8,888 nt of DNA. Origin: Paracoccaceae bacterium. GTDB taxonomy: Bacteria; Pseudomonadota; Alphaproteobacteria; Rhodobacterales; Rhodobacteraceae. The notes under the pieces were generated by a model. That model had not been told where the DNA came from, ran no database searches, and saw only the letters and a list, made by a program, of their open reading frames with translations. The stretch spans positions 1 through 8,888 of the forward strand of contig JALQTL010000168.1 of NCBI GenBank assembly GCA_023260935.1, given 5' to 3'. Shown here in pieces: positions 1 to 6,645 of the stretch. The position numbers and the translations under genes are program-made. Positions within the stretch are counted from its first letter, which is position 1; every line of letters starts with the position of its first letter.

Positions 1-336
1 ACGCAGACGGGCGATTTCTATGATGTGCCGATCCGCGAGGGCGATGTCTTTCTGCTGCCCGCCCATCTGCGCCATTCCCCGCAGCGCCCGCAGGAGGGGT
101 CGATCGGGCTGGTGATCGAACCCGCCCGCCCCGAAGGCGCGCTGGATGCGATCGAGTGGTATTGCTTCGAATGTCGGCATCTTGTCCATCGCGCCGAGGT
201 CGACCTCGAATCGATCGTTGATGACCTGCCGCCGATCTATGCGGCCTTCTATGCCGACGAGGCCGCGCGCACCTGCCCGCATTGCGGTGCCTTGCATCCG
301 GGCAAGGAACCGCCGCCGGGGTGGGTCACGCTCTGA
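1..336 (+). CDS. nbaC: 3-hydroxyanthranilate 3,4-dioxygenase, 3' part (5' end outside window)
   Basis: This cytosolic cupin dioxygenase opens the ring of 3-hydroxyanthranilate with O2 to give 2-amino-3-carboxymuconate semialdehyde, which cyclises to quinolinate or is degraded further. The visible 111 residues are open from base 1. They contain the second half of the cupin, with the AHLRHSPQRP stretch at residues 21-30: family knowledge makes His25 an iron ligand and Arg29 a substrate contact, and Glu40 matches the conserved active-site glutamate. The C-terminal rubredoxin-like metal site of the bacterial enzymes follows, with CFEC at 55-58 and CPHC at 92-95. About 70 N-terminal residues, including the first two iron ligands, must lie upstream if the protein has the usual length of about 175-180. 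The TGA stop lies 85 bases before the binding-protein gene on the same strand, so cotranscription is plausible. The family call is very secure; catabolic versus NAD-biosynthetic use is not decided by the sequence. Confidence 0.95.
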   Translation, partial: TQTGDFYDVPIREGDVFLLPAHLRHSPQRPQEGSIGLVIEPARPEGALDAIEWYCFECRHLVHRAEVDLESIVDDLPPIYAAFYADEAARTCPHCGALHPGKEPPPGWVTL

Positions 337-365
337 GTTGTTTCAGGCTTGAAATAACTGCGCCA

Positions 366-401
366 AACGGGCAGCCTTCAGTCAACAAGCCCGAACGGGC
401 A
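366..401 (+). repeat. Short direct repeat and small hairpin upstream of the binding-protein gene
   Basis: The 85-base gap between the dioxygenase and the binding-protein gene carries AACGGGCA twice, at 366-373 and 394-401, start to start 28 bases. The second copy forms part of a small inverted repeat, GCCCG-AA-CGGGC (389-400). A second weak inverted repeat, TTTCA-TGAAA, lies just after the dioxygenase stop near 340-355. I see no convincing -35/-10 pair. The repeats could be an operator, a processing site or chance; in DNA this GC-rich, 8-base repeats are weak evidence. Confidence 0.3.
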
Positions 402-407
402 TCCAAC

Positions 408-414
408 AAGGGAG
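408..414 (+). promoter_or_regulatory. Strong ribosome binding site of the binding-protein gene
   Basis: AAGGGAG lies seven bases before the ATG at 422. It fixes that start and suggests efficient initiation, in keeping with the high level at which periplasmic binding proteins are usually made. The livH start at 1656 has a much poorer site. Confidence 0.8.
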
Positions 415-421
415 AACAAAG

Positions 422-1579
422 ATGAAATCGCTTTTGACGGCCGCCAGCTTGCTGGCACTGATGGCCCTGCCGGGTCTGGCAGAGCCGGTGAAGATCGGGA
501 TGATCACCACATTGTCGGGCCCGCCCGGCTATCTGGGGGAACAGATCCGCGACGGAATGCAGCTTGCCATCGACATGGAGGGCGGCAAGCTGGGCGGGGT
601 CGAGGTGGCGCTGGTTGTTGAAGATGACGGGCTAAAGCCCGGCAACGGCTTGCAGATCGCCGACAAGTTCATGAACGAAGACGGGATCAAGCTGCTGACC
701 GGGATCGTCTTTTCCAACGTGGCCGGTGCCACTGTGCCCGAGATCGTGGACAATGGCGCGATCTATATCAGCCCGAACGCCGGCCCGTCGAACCTTGCCG
801 GGGCAGGCTGCAACCCGAATTACTTTGTGGTCAGCTGGCAGAATGACGCCCTGCACGAAGCCAGCGGCGCGGCGGCCAAGAAGCTGGGCTATACCAAGGC
901 CGTCGCCCTTGCGCCGAACTATCAGGCCGGCAAGGACGCGATCGCCGGCTTTGCCCGCGAATTCGGCGGCGAGGTGACGGAAATCTATACCGCGCTCGAC
1001 CAGACGGATTTCGCCCCCGAAATGGCGCAGATCCGTGCCGCCGGGGCCGATGTGGTGTTCCAGTTCCACCCCGGCGGGCAGGGCATCGCCTTTCTGAAGC
1101 AGTATCAGCAGGCCGGGCTTCTGGGCGCCGTGCCGATGGTGCTTTCGGAACCCTCGCTGGATGCGGTGATCCTGAACGCGGTGGGCGAAGCCGCGATCGG
1201 CCTGCGCGGCACGACCCACTGGAACCACGATTTCGACAATGCCGCCTCGAAGGCCATGGTCGAGGCATGGGCCGCGAAATACCCCGACCGGCCGCTGACG
1301 ACCTATGGTCAGCAGGGCTATGACACCGCCCGCCTGATCGCCTCGGCCCTGGCAAAGACCGGTGGCGTCGATGACATCGATGCCCTGCGCGCCGCGCTGC
1401 GCGAGGCCGATTTCGAAAGCACCCGCGGGGCGTTTTCCTTTGGTCCCAACCAGCACCCCGTGCAGGACTGGTTCCTGACCGAGATCGTGGCCGGAGACGG
1501 TGGCAAGCCGGTGGCGGTGACGCGCGAAAAGCTGCGCGAGCAGGTGGGCGACGTCTACGCCGCCGAGTGCAAGATGTAA
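422..1579 (+). CDS. Periplasmic substrate-binding protein of a branched-chain/aromatic-type ABC importer
   Basis: This 385-residue protein captures the transported substrate in the periplasm and delivers it to the LivH/LivM channel encoded downstream. Residues 1-20 form a Sec signal peptide: a lysine, a hydrophobic core and a GLA cleavage site before Glu21. The mature part is a type I periplasmic binding protein of the LivJ/LivK-like group (Peripla_BP_6). It shows the starting strand PVKIGMITTLSGPPGYLGEQ, a GIVFSNV segment near 94-100 and the GCNPNYFVVSWQND block at 129-142. Length is normal for the family. It has only two cysteines, Cys130 and Cys383 near the C-terminus, which could form a disulfide. 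Members of this group bind branched-chain amino acids, amides, urea or aromatic acids, so sequence alone does not give the ligand. The neighbouring dioxygenase and formamidase-like hydrolase make a kynurenine- or anthranilate-type aromatic compound the leading guess. A stem-loop after the stop may stabilise this part of the mRNA. Confidence 0.94.
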   Translation: MKSLLTAASLLALMALPGLAEPVKIGMITTLSGPPGYLGEQIRDGMQLAIDMEGGKLGGVEVALVVEDDGLKPGNGLQIADKFMNEDGIKLLTGIVFSNVAGATVPEIVDNGAIYISPNAGPSNLAGAGCNPNYFVVSWQNDALHEASGAAAKKLGYTKAVALAPNYQAGKDAIAGFAREFGGEVTEIYTALDQTDFAPEMAQIRAAGADVVFQFHPGGQGIAFLKQYQQAGLLGAVPMVLSEPSLDAVILNAVGEAAIGLRGTTHWNHDFDNAASKAMVEAWAAKYPDRPLTTYGQQGYDTARLIASALAKTGGVDDIDALRAALREADFESTRGAFSFGPNQHPVQDWFLTEIVAGDGGKPVAVTREKLREQVGDVYAAECKM

Positions 1580-1584
1580 GCGCC

Positions 1585-1620
1585 TTTGGCCGGGGCAGGG
1601 CCTGTTCTGCCCCGGCCGAA
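1585..1620 (+). promoter_or_regulatory. Strong intercistronic stem-loop between binding-protein gene and livH
   Basis: Bases 1588-1597 (GGCCGGGGCA) pair perfectly with 1608-1617 (TGCCCCGGCC) around a 10-base loop. Three flanking pairs (1585-1587 with 1618-1620, one of them U-G) extend the stem to 13 bp. It is not followed by a T run, so it is unlikely to be a complete rho-independent terminator. Such hairpins directly after a binding-protein gene commonly protect the upstream mRNA from 3' exonucleases or cause partial termination, raising binding protein over permease. A second short palindrome, CCTGACGTCAGG (1624-1635), followed by GCTTTT, lies just downstream and could add weak attenuation. 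Confidence 0.7.
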
Positions 1621-1655
1621 CCGCCTGACGTCAGGGCTTTTGATCGGACGGGCCG

Positions 1656-2570
1656 ATGATCCTTTTTGTCGAACAAGTGCTGAATGGCCTGCAATACGGG
1701 GTCATGCTGTTCCTGCTGGCCGCCGGGCTGACCCTGATCTTCGGGATCATGGGGGTGATCAACCTTGCCCACGGGTCGCTTTACATGATCGGGGCCTATG
1801 CAGGCACCTATGTGGCGGCCCAGACCGGCAGCTTCTGGCTGGGCGTCCCCGCGGCGCTTGCCGCCGCCGCCCTGACGGGCTTTGCCATCGAGGCGCTGGT
1901 GGTGCGACGGCTGTATGCGCGCGACCATCTGGATCAGGTTCTGGCGACCTTTGGCCTGATCCTGACATTCAACCAGTCGATCATCCTGCTCTTTGGCCGC
2001 CAGCCGCTGTTCACCCAGCTTCCCGCCGGGCTGGACGGATCGGTCATGCTGCTGCCGGGGCTGCCTTATCCGACCTACCGGCTCCTGATGATCGCCGTGG
2101 GCCTGCTGGTGGCGGTCGGGCTTTATTTCCTGATCAACCGCACGCGGATCGGCATGTTGGTCCGGGCCGGAGCGACCAACCGCGAGATGGTGCGCGCCCT
2201 TGGCGTGGATATCCGCCTGCTTTACACGCTGGTCTTCGGCCTTGGCGCGCTGTTGGCGGGGCTGGCGGGGTTCATGGCCGCGCCCATTCTGGCCGTGCAG
2301 GTGGGGATGGGTGAACAGATCCTCCTGGCCACCTTTGTGGTCGTCGTCATCGGCGGCGTCGGGTCCATTCGCGGGGCCTTCGTGGCAGGCATCCTGCTGG
2401 GGTTGGTCGATACACTTTTGCGGGCCTTTCTGCCCTCGCTTCTGCGGCAGGTCATGCCCGGATCCGAGGCGGATGCGCTGGGGATCGGCATCGCCTCGAT
2501 GGGGATATACCTTCTGATGGCCATCGTTCTTCTGGTGCGGCCCAAAGGGCTGTTCGGGGCCACGGCATGA
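1656..2570 (+). CDS. livH: LivH-type ABC importer permease
   Basis: This 304-residue inner-membrane protein is one half of the channel of the hydrophobic amino acid uptake (HAAT) importer and pairs with LivM. It is highly hydrophobic, with about eight predicted membrane segments. Family landmarks are an opening of the type FVEQVLNGLQYGVMLFLLAA (4-23), the block GIMGVINLAHGSLYMIGAYA (30-49), and the cytoplasmic coupling loop around RAGATNREMVRALGVD (170-185), which contacts the ATPases. VVVVIGGVGSIRGAFVAG (228-245) follows, and the protein ends in the usual VRPKGLFG. Length is typical. The ATG at 1656 has only a weak ribosome site (GGA near 1646-1648), so expression may be lower than that of the binding protein. 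The stop overlaps the livM start in an ATGA at 2567-2570, implying translational coupling. Confidence 0.95.
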   Translation: MILFVEQVLNGLQYGVMLFLLAAGLTLIFGIMGVINLAHGSLYMIGAYAGTYVAAQTGSFWLGVPAALAAAALTGFAIEALVVRRLYARDHLDQVLATFGLILTFNQSIILLFGRQPLFTQLPAGLDGSVMLLPGLPYPTYRLLMIAVGLLVAVGLYFLINRTRIGMLVRAGATNREMVRALGVDIRLLYTLVFGLGALLAGLAGFMAAPILAVQVGMGEQILLATFVVVVIGGVGSIRGAFVAGILLGLVDTLLRAFLPSLLRQVMPGSEADALGIGIASMGIYLLMAIVLLVRPKGLFGATA

Positions 2571-3538
2571 CGCGCCATCGTATCCTTGGGCTGGGGCTCT
2601 TGCTGGTGCTGGCACTGATGCCGGTACTGACCGACCTTGCAGGCCAGCCTGCCTTTCTGTCGCTGATGACGCGCATCCTGATCTATGGCATGGCGGCGGC
2701 CAGCCTGAATTTCGTGCTGGGCTTTGGCGGCATGGTCAGCTTCGGGCATGCCGCGTTCTTCGGGATTGGCGGCTATGTCGTGGGCTTTCTGTTCTTTCAC
2801 CAGACCGAAGGCACGCTGTTTCTGGGCCTGATTCCGGGCACCAGCCAGTTGCTGATCACGCTGCCGGCGGCGGTTCTGGTTTCGGGCCTTGTGGCGGCCC
2901 TGATCGGCACGCTGGCCCTGCGCACCGGGGGCGTGCAGTTCATCATGATCACGCTGGCCTTCGCGCAAATGATCTTCTTTTTCTTCGTTTCGCTGAAAAC
3001 CTATGGCGGCGAGGACGGCATCATCATCCGCCGTGCGAACGAACTGCCCTTCCTGAACATGCGCGACAAGGCCACGTTCTATTGGGTGGTTCTTGCCATC
3101 ACCACGCTGTTCTTTCTGGGCCTGCGGCGGGTGGTCAATTCCAGCTTTGGCGCGGTGCTGGATGGCTTGCGCCAGAATGAAAGGCGGATGGCCGCGCTTG
3201 GCGTTCCGGCCTTTCGCTACAAGCTTTATGCCTTTGTCCTTTCGGGCATGGGCACGGGCCTTGCCGGCGCGCTGATGGCCAACTTCCTGCGCTTTGCCAG
3301 CCCCGACATGCTGCACTGGACAAAATCGGGTGAGCTGATGGTGATGGTCATTCTGGGCGGTGTCGGCACGCTGTTCGGGCCGTTTCTGGGGGCAGGGGCC
3401 TTCATGGTGCTGGAATCGGTGCTGTCATCCTGGTCGGAACATTGGCCGCTGGCACTGGGGCTGATCCTGCTGGTGGTGGTCTTGGGAACCAAGGGCGGGC
3501 TGATGGCGCTTGTTTCGCGGCTGGGGGGACGGAAATGA
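2567..3538 (+). CDS. livM: LivM-type ABC importer permease
   Basis: This 323-residue inner-membrane protein is the second channel subunit and partner of LivH. The N-terminus has a hydrophobic segment (about 6-22). The LivM hallmark LNFVLGFGGMVSFGHAAFFG follows at 47-66, where the typical family form is GYGGxxSLGHAAFFGIGAY. Further membrane segments lie at about 100-118, 125-143, 171-187, 221-240, 257-283 and 294-310. The coupling loop LDGLRQNERRMAALGVPAFR (198-217) matches the family's 'LRAIRENERRAxxLG' region. Length is normal. It starts inside the livH stop (ATGA, 2567-2570) and ends in another ATGA overlap with livG at 3535-3538, so stoichiometric translation is likely. No anomalies were seen. 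Confidence 0.95.
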   Translation: MTRHRILGLGLLLVLALMPVLTDLAGQPAFLSLMTRILIYGMAAASLNFVLGFGGMVSFGHAAFFGIGGYVVGFLFFHQTEGTLFLGLIPGTSQLLITLPAAVLVSGLVAALIGTLALRTGGVQFIMITLAFAQMIFFFFVSLKTYGGEDGIIIRRANELPFLNMRDKATFYWVVLAITTLFFLGLRRVVNSSFGAVLDGLRQNERRMAALGVPAFRYKLYAFVLSGMGTGLAGALMANFLRFASPDMLHWTKSGELMVMVILGGVGTLFGPFLGAGAFMVLESVLSSWSEHWPLALGLILLVVVLGTKGGLMALVSRLGGRK

Positions 3539-4290
3539 GCGTGGTTCTTTCCGTGCGCGGCCTGCGCAAGCGCTTTGGTGGGCTGGTGGCCACCGATGAC
3601 GTGACGCTGGATGTGGCAGCAGGGGAAATCCACGCCCTGATCGGCCCGAACGGCGCTGGCAAATCCACCCTTGTAAACCAGTTGAGCGGCGAGCTTGTGG
3701 CGGATGCCGGCACCATTCATCTGATGGAAGAAGACATCACCGGCCTTTCGGTGGCCGAAAGGGTGGCGCGCGGACTGGGGCGGACGTTCCAGATCACCTC
3801 GCTCCTGGACGACATGACGGTCATGCAGAACGTGGGCATGGCCTTGCAGGCGCATGAGGGCGGCAATTTCCGTATCTGGGATGCGGTGCAAAAGCGCCGC
3901 TCGGTCTGGGAAAGGGCCAAGGCCATCCTGCGCGACAGCCTTCTGACAGGCCGCGAGGCGGCGCTGGTGGCTGATCTTTCGCATGGCGAAAAGAAGCAGC
4001 TTGAACTTCTTATGGCCATGGCCATGGCCCCCCGGATCATGCTGCTGGACGAACCGATGGCGGGGCTTGGGCATCTGGAAAGCCAGGCCATGATCGGCCA
4101 GCTTGAAAAGCTGAAGGCGCAGACCGCGATCCTGCTGATCGAACATGACATGGAGGCGGTCTTTGCCCTGGCCGACCGGGTTTCGGTGCTGGTCTATGGC
4201 CGCATCATCGCCCAAGGCAGCGTGGACGAGATCCGTTCCAATCCCGCCGTCCGCGAGGCCTATCTGGGCGCGGAGGATGAACTGTGCTGA
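3535..4290 (+). CDS. livG: LivG-type ABC importer ATPase
   Basis: This 251-residue cytoplasmic ATPase powers the importer, probably as a heterodimer with LivF. Walker A is GPNGAGKST (37-45) and the Q-loop region is GRTFQITSLL (82-91). The ABC signature is LSHGEKKQLE (149-158), Walker B with its catalytic glutamate is IMLLDE (168-173), and the H-loop is His204 in IEHDM. The C-terminal tail AVREAYLG is typical of LivG. The signature has His-Gly-Glu instead of the common LSGGQ; related LSHGQ/LSHGE forms are known in urea- and aromatic-type members, so this probably marks the subfamily rather than a defect. I place the start at the ATG in the ATGA overlap with livM. The longer in-frame opening at 3442 lies inside livM and would add non-family residues. 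It ends 7 bases into livF. Confidence 0.95.
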   Translation: MSVVLSVRGLRKRFGGLVATDDVTLDVAAGEIHALIGPNGAGKSTLVNQLSGELVADAGTIHLMEEDITGLSVAERVARGLGRTFQITSLLDDMTVMQNVGMALQAHEGGNFRIWDAVQKRRSVWERAKAILRDSLLTGREAALVADLSHGEKKQLELLMAMAMAPRIMLLDEPMAGLGHLESQAMIGQLEKLKAQTAILLIEHDMEAVFALADRVSVLVYGRIIAQGSVDEIRSNPAVREAYLGAEDELC

Positions 4291-4985
4291 GCCTGCGCAA
4301 CCTTTCCGCCGCCTATGGCGCCAGCCGCGTGCTGTTCGACATATCGCTTGATCTGCGCGACGGCGAAGTCGTCACCCTGTTGGGCAGAAATGGCATGGGC
4401 AAGACCACGACCGTGCGCTGCATCATGGGGCTGCTGCACCCGCAGGGAGGCGAGATCAGCTTTGACGGCAAGCCCATTGCCGGCATGGCGCCCGAGCGCA
4501 TTGCGCGGCTTGGGGCGGGGCTGGTCCCCGAGGGCCGGCAAATATTTCCCACGCTGAATGTGCGCGAAAACCTTGTGGCCACGGCCGGCAACCGGCTGGG
4601 CCGCAAGGATCCCTGGACGCTGGAAAGGATCTATCAGCTTTTTCCCCGGCTTCGCGAACGCGCGGGCCAGATGGCGGGCACGCTTTCGGGGGGCGAACAG
4701 CAAATGCTGGCAGTAGGGCGCGCGCTGATGACGAACCCCCGCCTGCTGATTCTGGACGAGGCGACCGAAGGCCTTGCACCGGTGATCCGCACCGAGATCT
4801 GGCATGTCATCGAAAGGCTAAAGGGCGAAGGGCAATCCATCCTGCTGATCGACAAGAACCTTGGGGTTCTGCGGCGGCTGGCTGACCGGCACTATATCAT
4901 CGAACGCGGCCGGACGGTCTGGTCCGGCACGGGTGAGGACATGACGCGCGATGCGACAGAGGTGCAGGGTTATGTCGGGCTCTGA
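4284..4985 (+). CDS. livF: LivF-type ABC importer ATPase
   Basis: This 233-residue second ATPase of the importer starts with GTG inside the end of livG (7-base overlap). Walker A is GRNGMGKTT (34-42), the Q-loop region GLVPEGRQIFPTLNVRENL spans 79-97, the signature is LSGGEQQMLAVGRAL (134-148) and Walker B is LLILDE (154-159). At the switch (H-loop) position it reads LLIDKN (187-192): LivF proteins usually have VEQN there, so a histidine is absent in both versions and the IDKN form appears to mark this subfamily. Length is typical and the order G then F is canonical. It overlaps the aspartate dehydrogenase-like gene by 14 bases, which ties the importer to the downstream enzymes. Confidence 0.95.
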   Translation: MLSLRNLSAAYGASRVLFDISLDLRDGEVVTLLGRNGMGKTTTVRCIMGLLHPQGGEISFDGKPIAGMAPERIARLGAGLVPEGRQIFPTLNVRENLVATAGNRLGRKDPWTLERIYQLFPRLRERAGQMAGTLSGGEQQMLAVGRALMTNPRLLILDEATEGLAPVIRTEIWHVIERLKGEGQSILLIDKNLGVLRRLADRHYIIERGRTVWSGTGEDMTRDATEVQGYVGL

Positions 4986-5784
4986 TCTTGCGCTGGTTCT
5001 GGTGGGTTGGGGGGCAATCGCCAGCCGTGTGGCCGCGCTGCTTCTGGAACGCAAGGCGCCGGTGCGGATCGTTGGCGTGGCGATGCGCGATATTACGCGC
5101 CCGCGTGACATGGCGCTGCCAGAAGGCGCGCTTGCCCTGTCAGACCCCGCGGGCCTTGCCGCCCTGAACCCCGACCTGGTGGTCGAGGCGGCGGGGCGCG
5201 ACAGCGTGGAACCCTGGGGGCGGGCGGCCTTTTCTGCCGGGGCTGATTTTGCCGTTTCTTCCACCTCGGCGCTGACCGATGATGCGCTGCGCGACGGGCT
5301 TCTGGCGCAGGCACAGGCGCGGGGGCGGCGGCTTCTGGTGCCGCCGGGCGCCCTTGGCGGGATCGACGCGCTGTCCGCCGCCGCACGGCTGCCGCTGGAT
5401 CTGGTCCGCCACGAGATTGCAAAACCCCCCGCCGCCTGGGCGGGGACGGCGGCAGAAACCCTGTGCGATCTGGCAAACCTTGATGCCCCGGTGACCTTTT
5501 TCGAAGGGACGGCGCGCGAGGCCGCTGCCCGCTTCCCGCAGAACGCCAATGTGGCGGTGATCTCGGCCCTTGCAGGGCTGGGGCTGGACCGCACGACGCT
5601 TGCCCTGGTGGCCGATCCGGGGGGCCGGCTTAACCGGCATGTGGTTCATGCCGAAGGGGCATTCGGGCGAATAACGATCACGCTGGAAAACCGCCCGCTG
5701 GCGACCAACCCGAAATCGTCAGAGATGACGGCGCTGTCGTTGGTGCGGCTGATCGAAAACCGCGGCACGGGGTTGGTGATATGA
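4972..5784 (+). CDS. nadX: L-aspartate dehydrogenase family protein (NadX/DUF108)
   Basis: The family oxidises L-aspartate with NAD(P)+ to iminoaspartate, the substrate of quinolinate synthase, or runs in the reverse amination direction. The protein is 270 residues. It has an N-terminal Rossmann fold with the dinucleotide loop VGWGAIASRVA (11-21), the segment VVEAAGRDSVEPWGRAAF (70-87) and SSTSAL (96-101). The C-terminal DUF108 catalytic domain carries FFEGTAREAAARFPQNANVA (176-195), GLGLDRT (202-208), VADP (213-216), NRHVVHAEGAFG (221-232) and RPLATNPKSSEMTALSLVR (241-259). All are family hallmarks. I chose the ATG at 4972 because AGAGGTG (4958-4964) sits seven bases before it and it gives the normal N-terminus; the in-frame ATG at 4951 would add seven unusual residues. 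It overlaps livF by 14 bases and the next gene by ATGA. Family assignment is firm. The true substrate in this operon could be an aspartate-like amino acid other than aspartate. Confidence 0.88.
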   Translation: MSGSDLALVLVGWGAIASRVAALLLERKAPVRIVGVAMRDITRPRDMALPEGALALSDPAGLAALNPDLVVEAAGRDSVEPWGRAAFSAGADFAVSSTSALTDDALRDGLLAQAQARGRRLLVPPGALGGIDALSAAARLPLDLVRHEIAKPPAAWAGTAAETLCDLANLDAPVTFFEGTAREAAARFPQNANVAVISALAGLGLDRTTLALVADPGGRLNRHVVHAEGAFGRITITLENRPLATNPKSSEMTALSLVRLIENRGTGLVI

Positions 5785-6638
5785 TCGCAGATGAGGCAAG
5801 CTGGCCACGGGCCCGGCTGGATGCCGATTACACCGCGCGCGCCTGTTGCTCGGTCGAAGATTTCGAACGCACGATCGGCGCCTATCACCACTACACCGAA
5901 GCCGCCCTTGCTGCCCCCGGCACGCGGCCCGGGGTTGTCTACGATCCGCAGCGGGGCCTTGCGCTGGATCTTTACGGTACGGTGCCGGGGGAAAGCCGGC
6001 CGCTGGTCATGTTCATCCACGGCGGATACTGGCGCGCGCTGTCGCGGGGGCATTCGGGCTTCATGGCGCCGATGCTGGCGGCCCGGGGGATCGCAACCGC
6101 CGCCATCGACTACCGGCTAGCACCCGGCGCCTCGATGACCGAAATCGTGGAAGATGTGCGTCGGGCCCTTGCCTTCCTGTGGCACGGGGCAGGGGATCTG
6201 GGAATTGACCGCAGCCGCATCATTGCAACCGGATCATCGGCCGGGGGGCATCTGGTGGGCACGCTGATGCAGCCGGGTTGGCAGCAGGGGCTTGGCCTGC
6301 CCGATCAGCCCCTGCATGCGGCCCTGCCGGTCAGCGGGCTTTTTGAACTTGCCCCGATTGCAAAAAGCCATGTGCAGGAATGGATGGCGCTAAGCCCGGC
6401 CGAGGTTGCCACCTTCAGCCCCCTGCGCCACCTGCAGGCCCGAAAGCCCCCGAAGATGCTTGTCGCCGTCGCCGAAACCGAAACCTCCGGCTTTCACCGG
6501 CAGAGCGAGGCCTATGCAAAGGCACTGGACGCCCCCGTGCTGCGCGTGGCCGGGCGCCACCATTTCGATGTGATCCTCGACATGATGGACGCCACCACGC
6601 GCCTCGGCTCTGCCCTCGTAAGCCTGACCCGCCCCTGA
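5781..6638 (+). CDS. Alpha/beta-hydrolase of kynurenine formamidase (arylformamidase) type
   Basis: This 285-residue soluble serine hydrolase probably removes a formyl group from an N-formylated aromatic amine such as N-formylkynurenine. It has the oxyanion-hole motif HGGYW (80-84), the HGGxW form characteristic of the eukaryotic BNA7/AFMID-type formamidases rather than the HGGG of general hormone-sensitive-lipase-like esterases. The nucleophile elbow is GSSAG (151-155; Ser153) and the catalytic His is probably His261 in RHHFDV. Glu232 or Glu234 in AETETSGF is the likely acid. The N-terminal region (1-60) is typical of the group. It is not homologous to the metal-dependent bacterial KynB family, so I give no kynB symbol. 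It starts in an ATGA overlap with the aspartate dehydrogenase gene and is the last gene of the operon. The upstream 3-hydroxyanthranilate dioxygenase supports kynurenine-type chemistry, but another formamide or ester substrate is possible. Confidence 0.82.
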   Translation: MIADEASWPRARLDADYTARACCSVEDFERTIGAYHHYTEAALAAPGTRPGVVYDPQRGLALDLYGTVPGESRPLVMFIHGGYWRALSRGHSGFMAPMLAARGIATAAIDYRLAPGASMTEIVEDVRRALAFLWHGAGDLGIDRSRIIATGSSAGGHLVGTLMQPGWQQGLGLPDQPLHAALPVSGLFELAPIAKSHVQEWMALSPAEVATFSPLRHLQARKPPKMLVAVAETETSGFHRQSEAYAKALDAPVLRVAGRHHFDVILDMMDATTRLGSALVSLTRP

Positions 6639-6645
6639 CCCGCCC
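6624..6645 (+). repeat. Tandem 11-bp duplication across the hydrolase stop codon
   Basis: CTGACCCGCCC occurs twice back to back (6624-6634 and 6635-6645). The second copy contains the TGA stop of the hydrolase gene. It reads as a slippage duplication at the 3' end of the gene. Removing one copy would change the reading frame, so an ancestor may have had a slightly different C-terminus. Confidence 0.6.

Noticed and set aside
632..1456. 274-codon - strand open frame inside the binding-protein gene
   Set aside because: It is antisense to a confidently identified gene and has no recognisable family or ribosome site.
831..2615. 594-codon - strand open frame antisense to the binding-protein and livH genes
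   Set aside because: Its product is low-complexity (Arg/Gln/His/Pro-rich) and lies wholly opposite clear family genes; it is a by-product of G/C-ending codons.
3442..3534. Upstream in-frame extension of livG
   Set aside because: The added residues are the out-of-phase reading of the livM C-terminus; the LivG family begins at the ATG at 3535.
4951..4971. Upstream ATG for the aspartate dehydrogenase-like gene
   Set aside because: It would add MRQRCRV before the normal Rossmann-fold start and has a worse ribosome-site position than the ATG at 4972.
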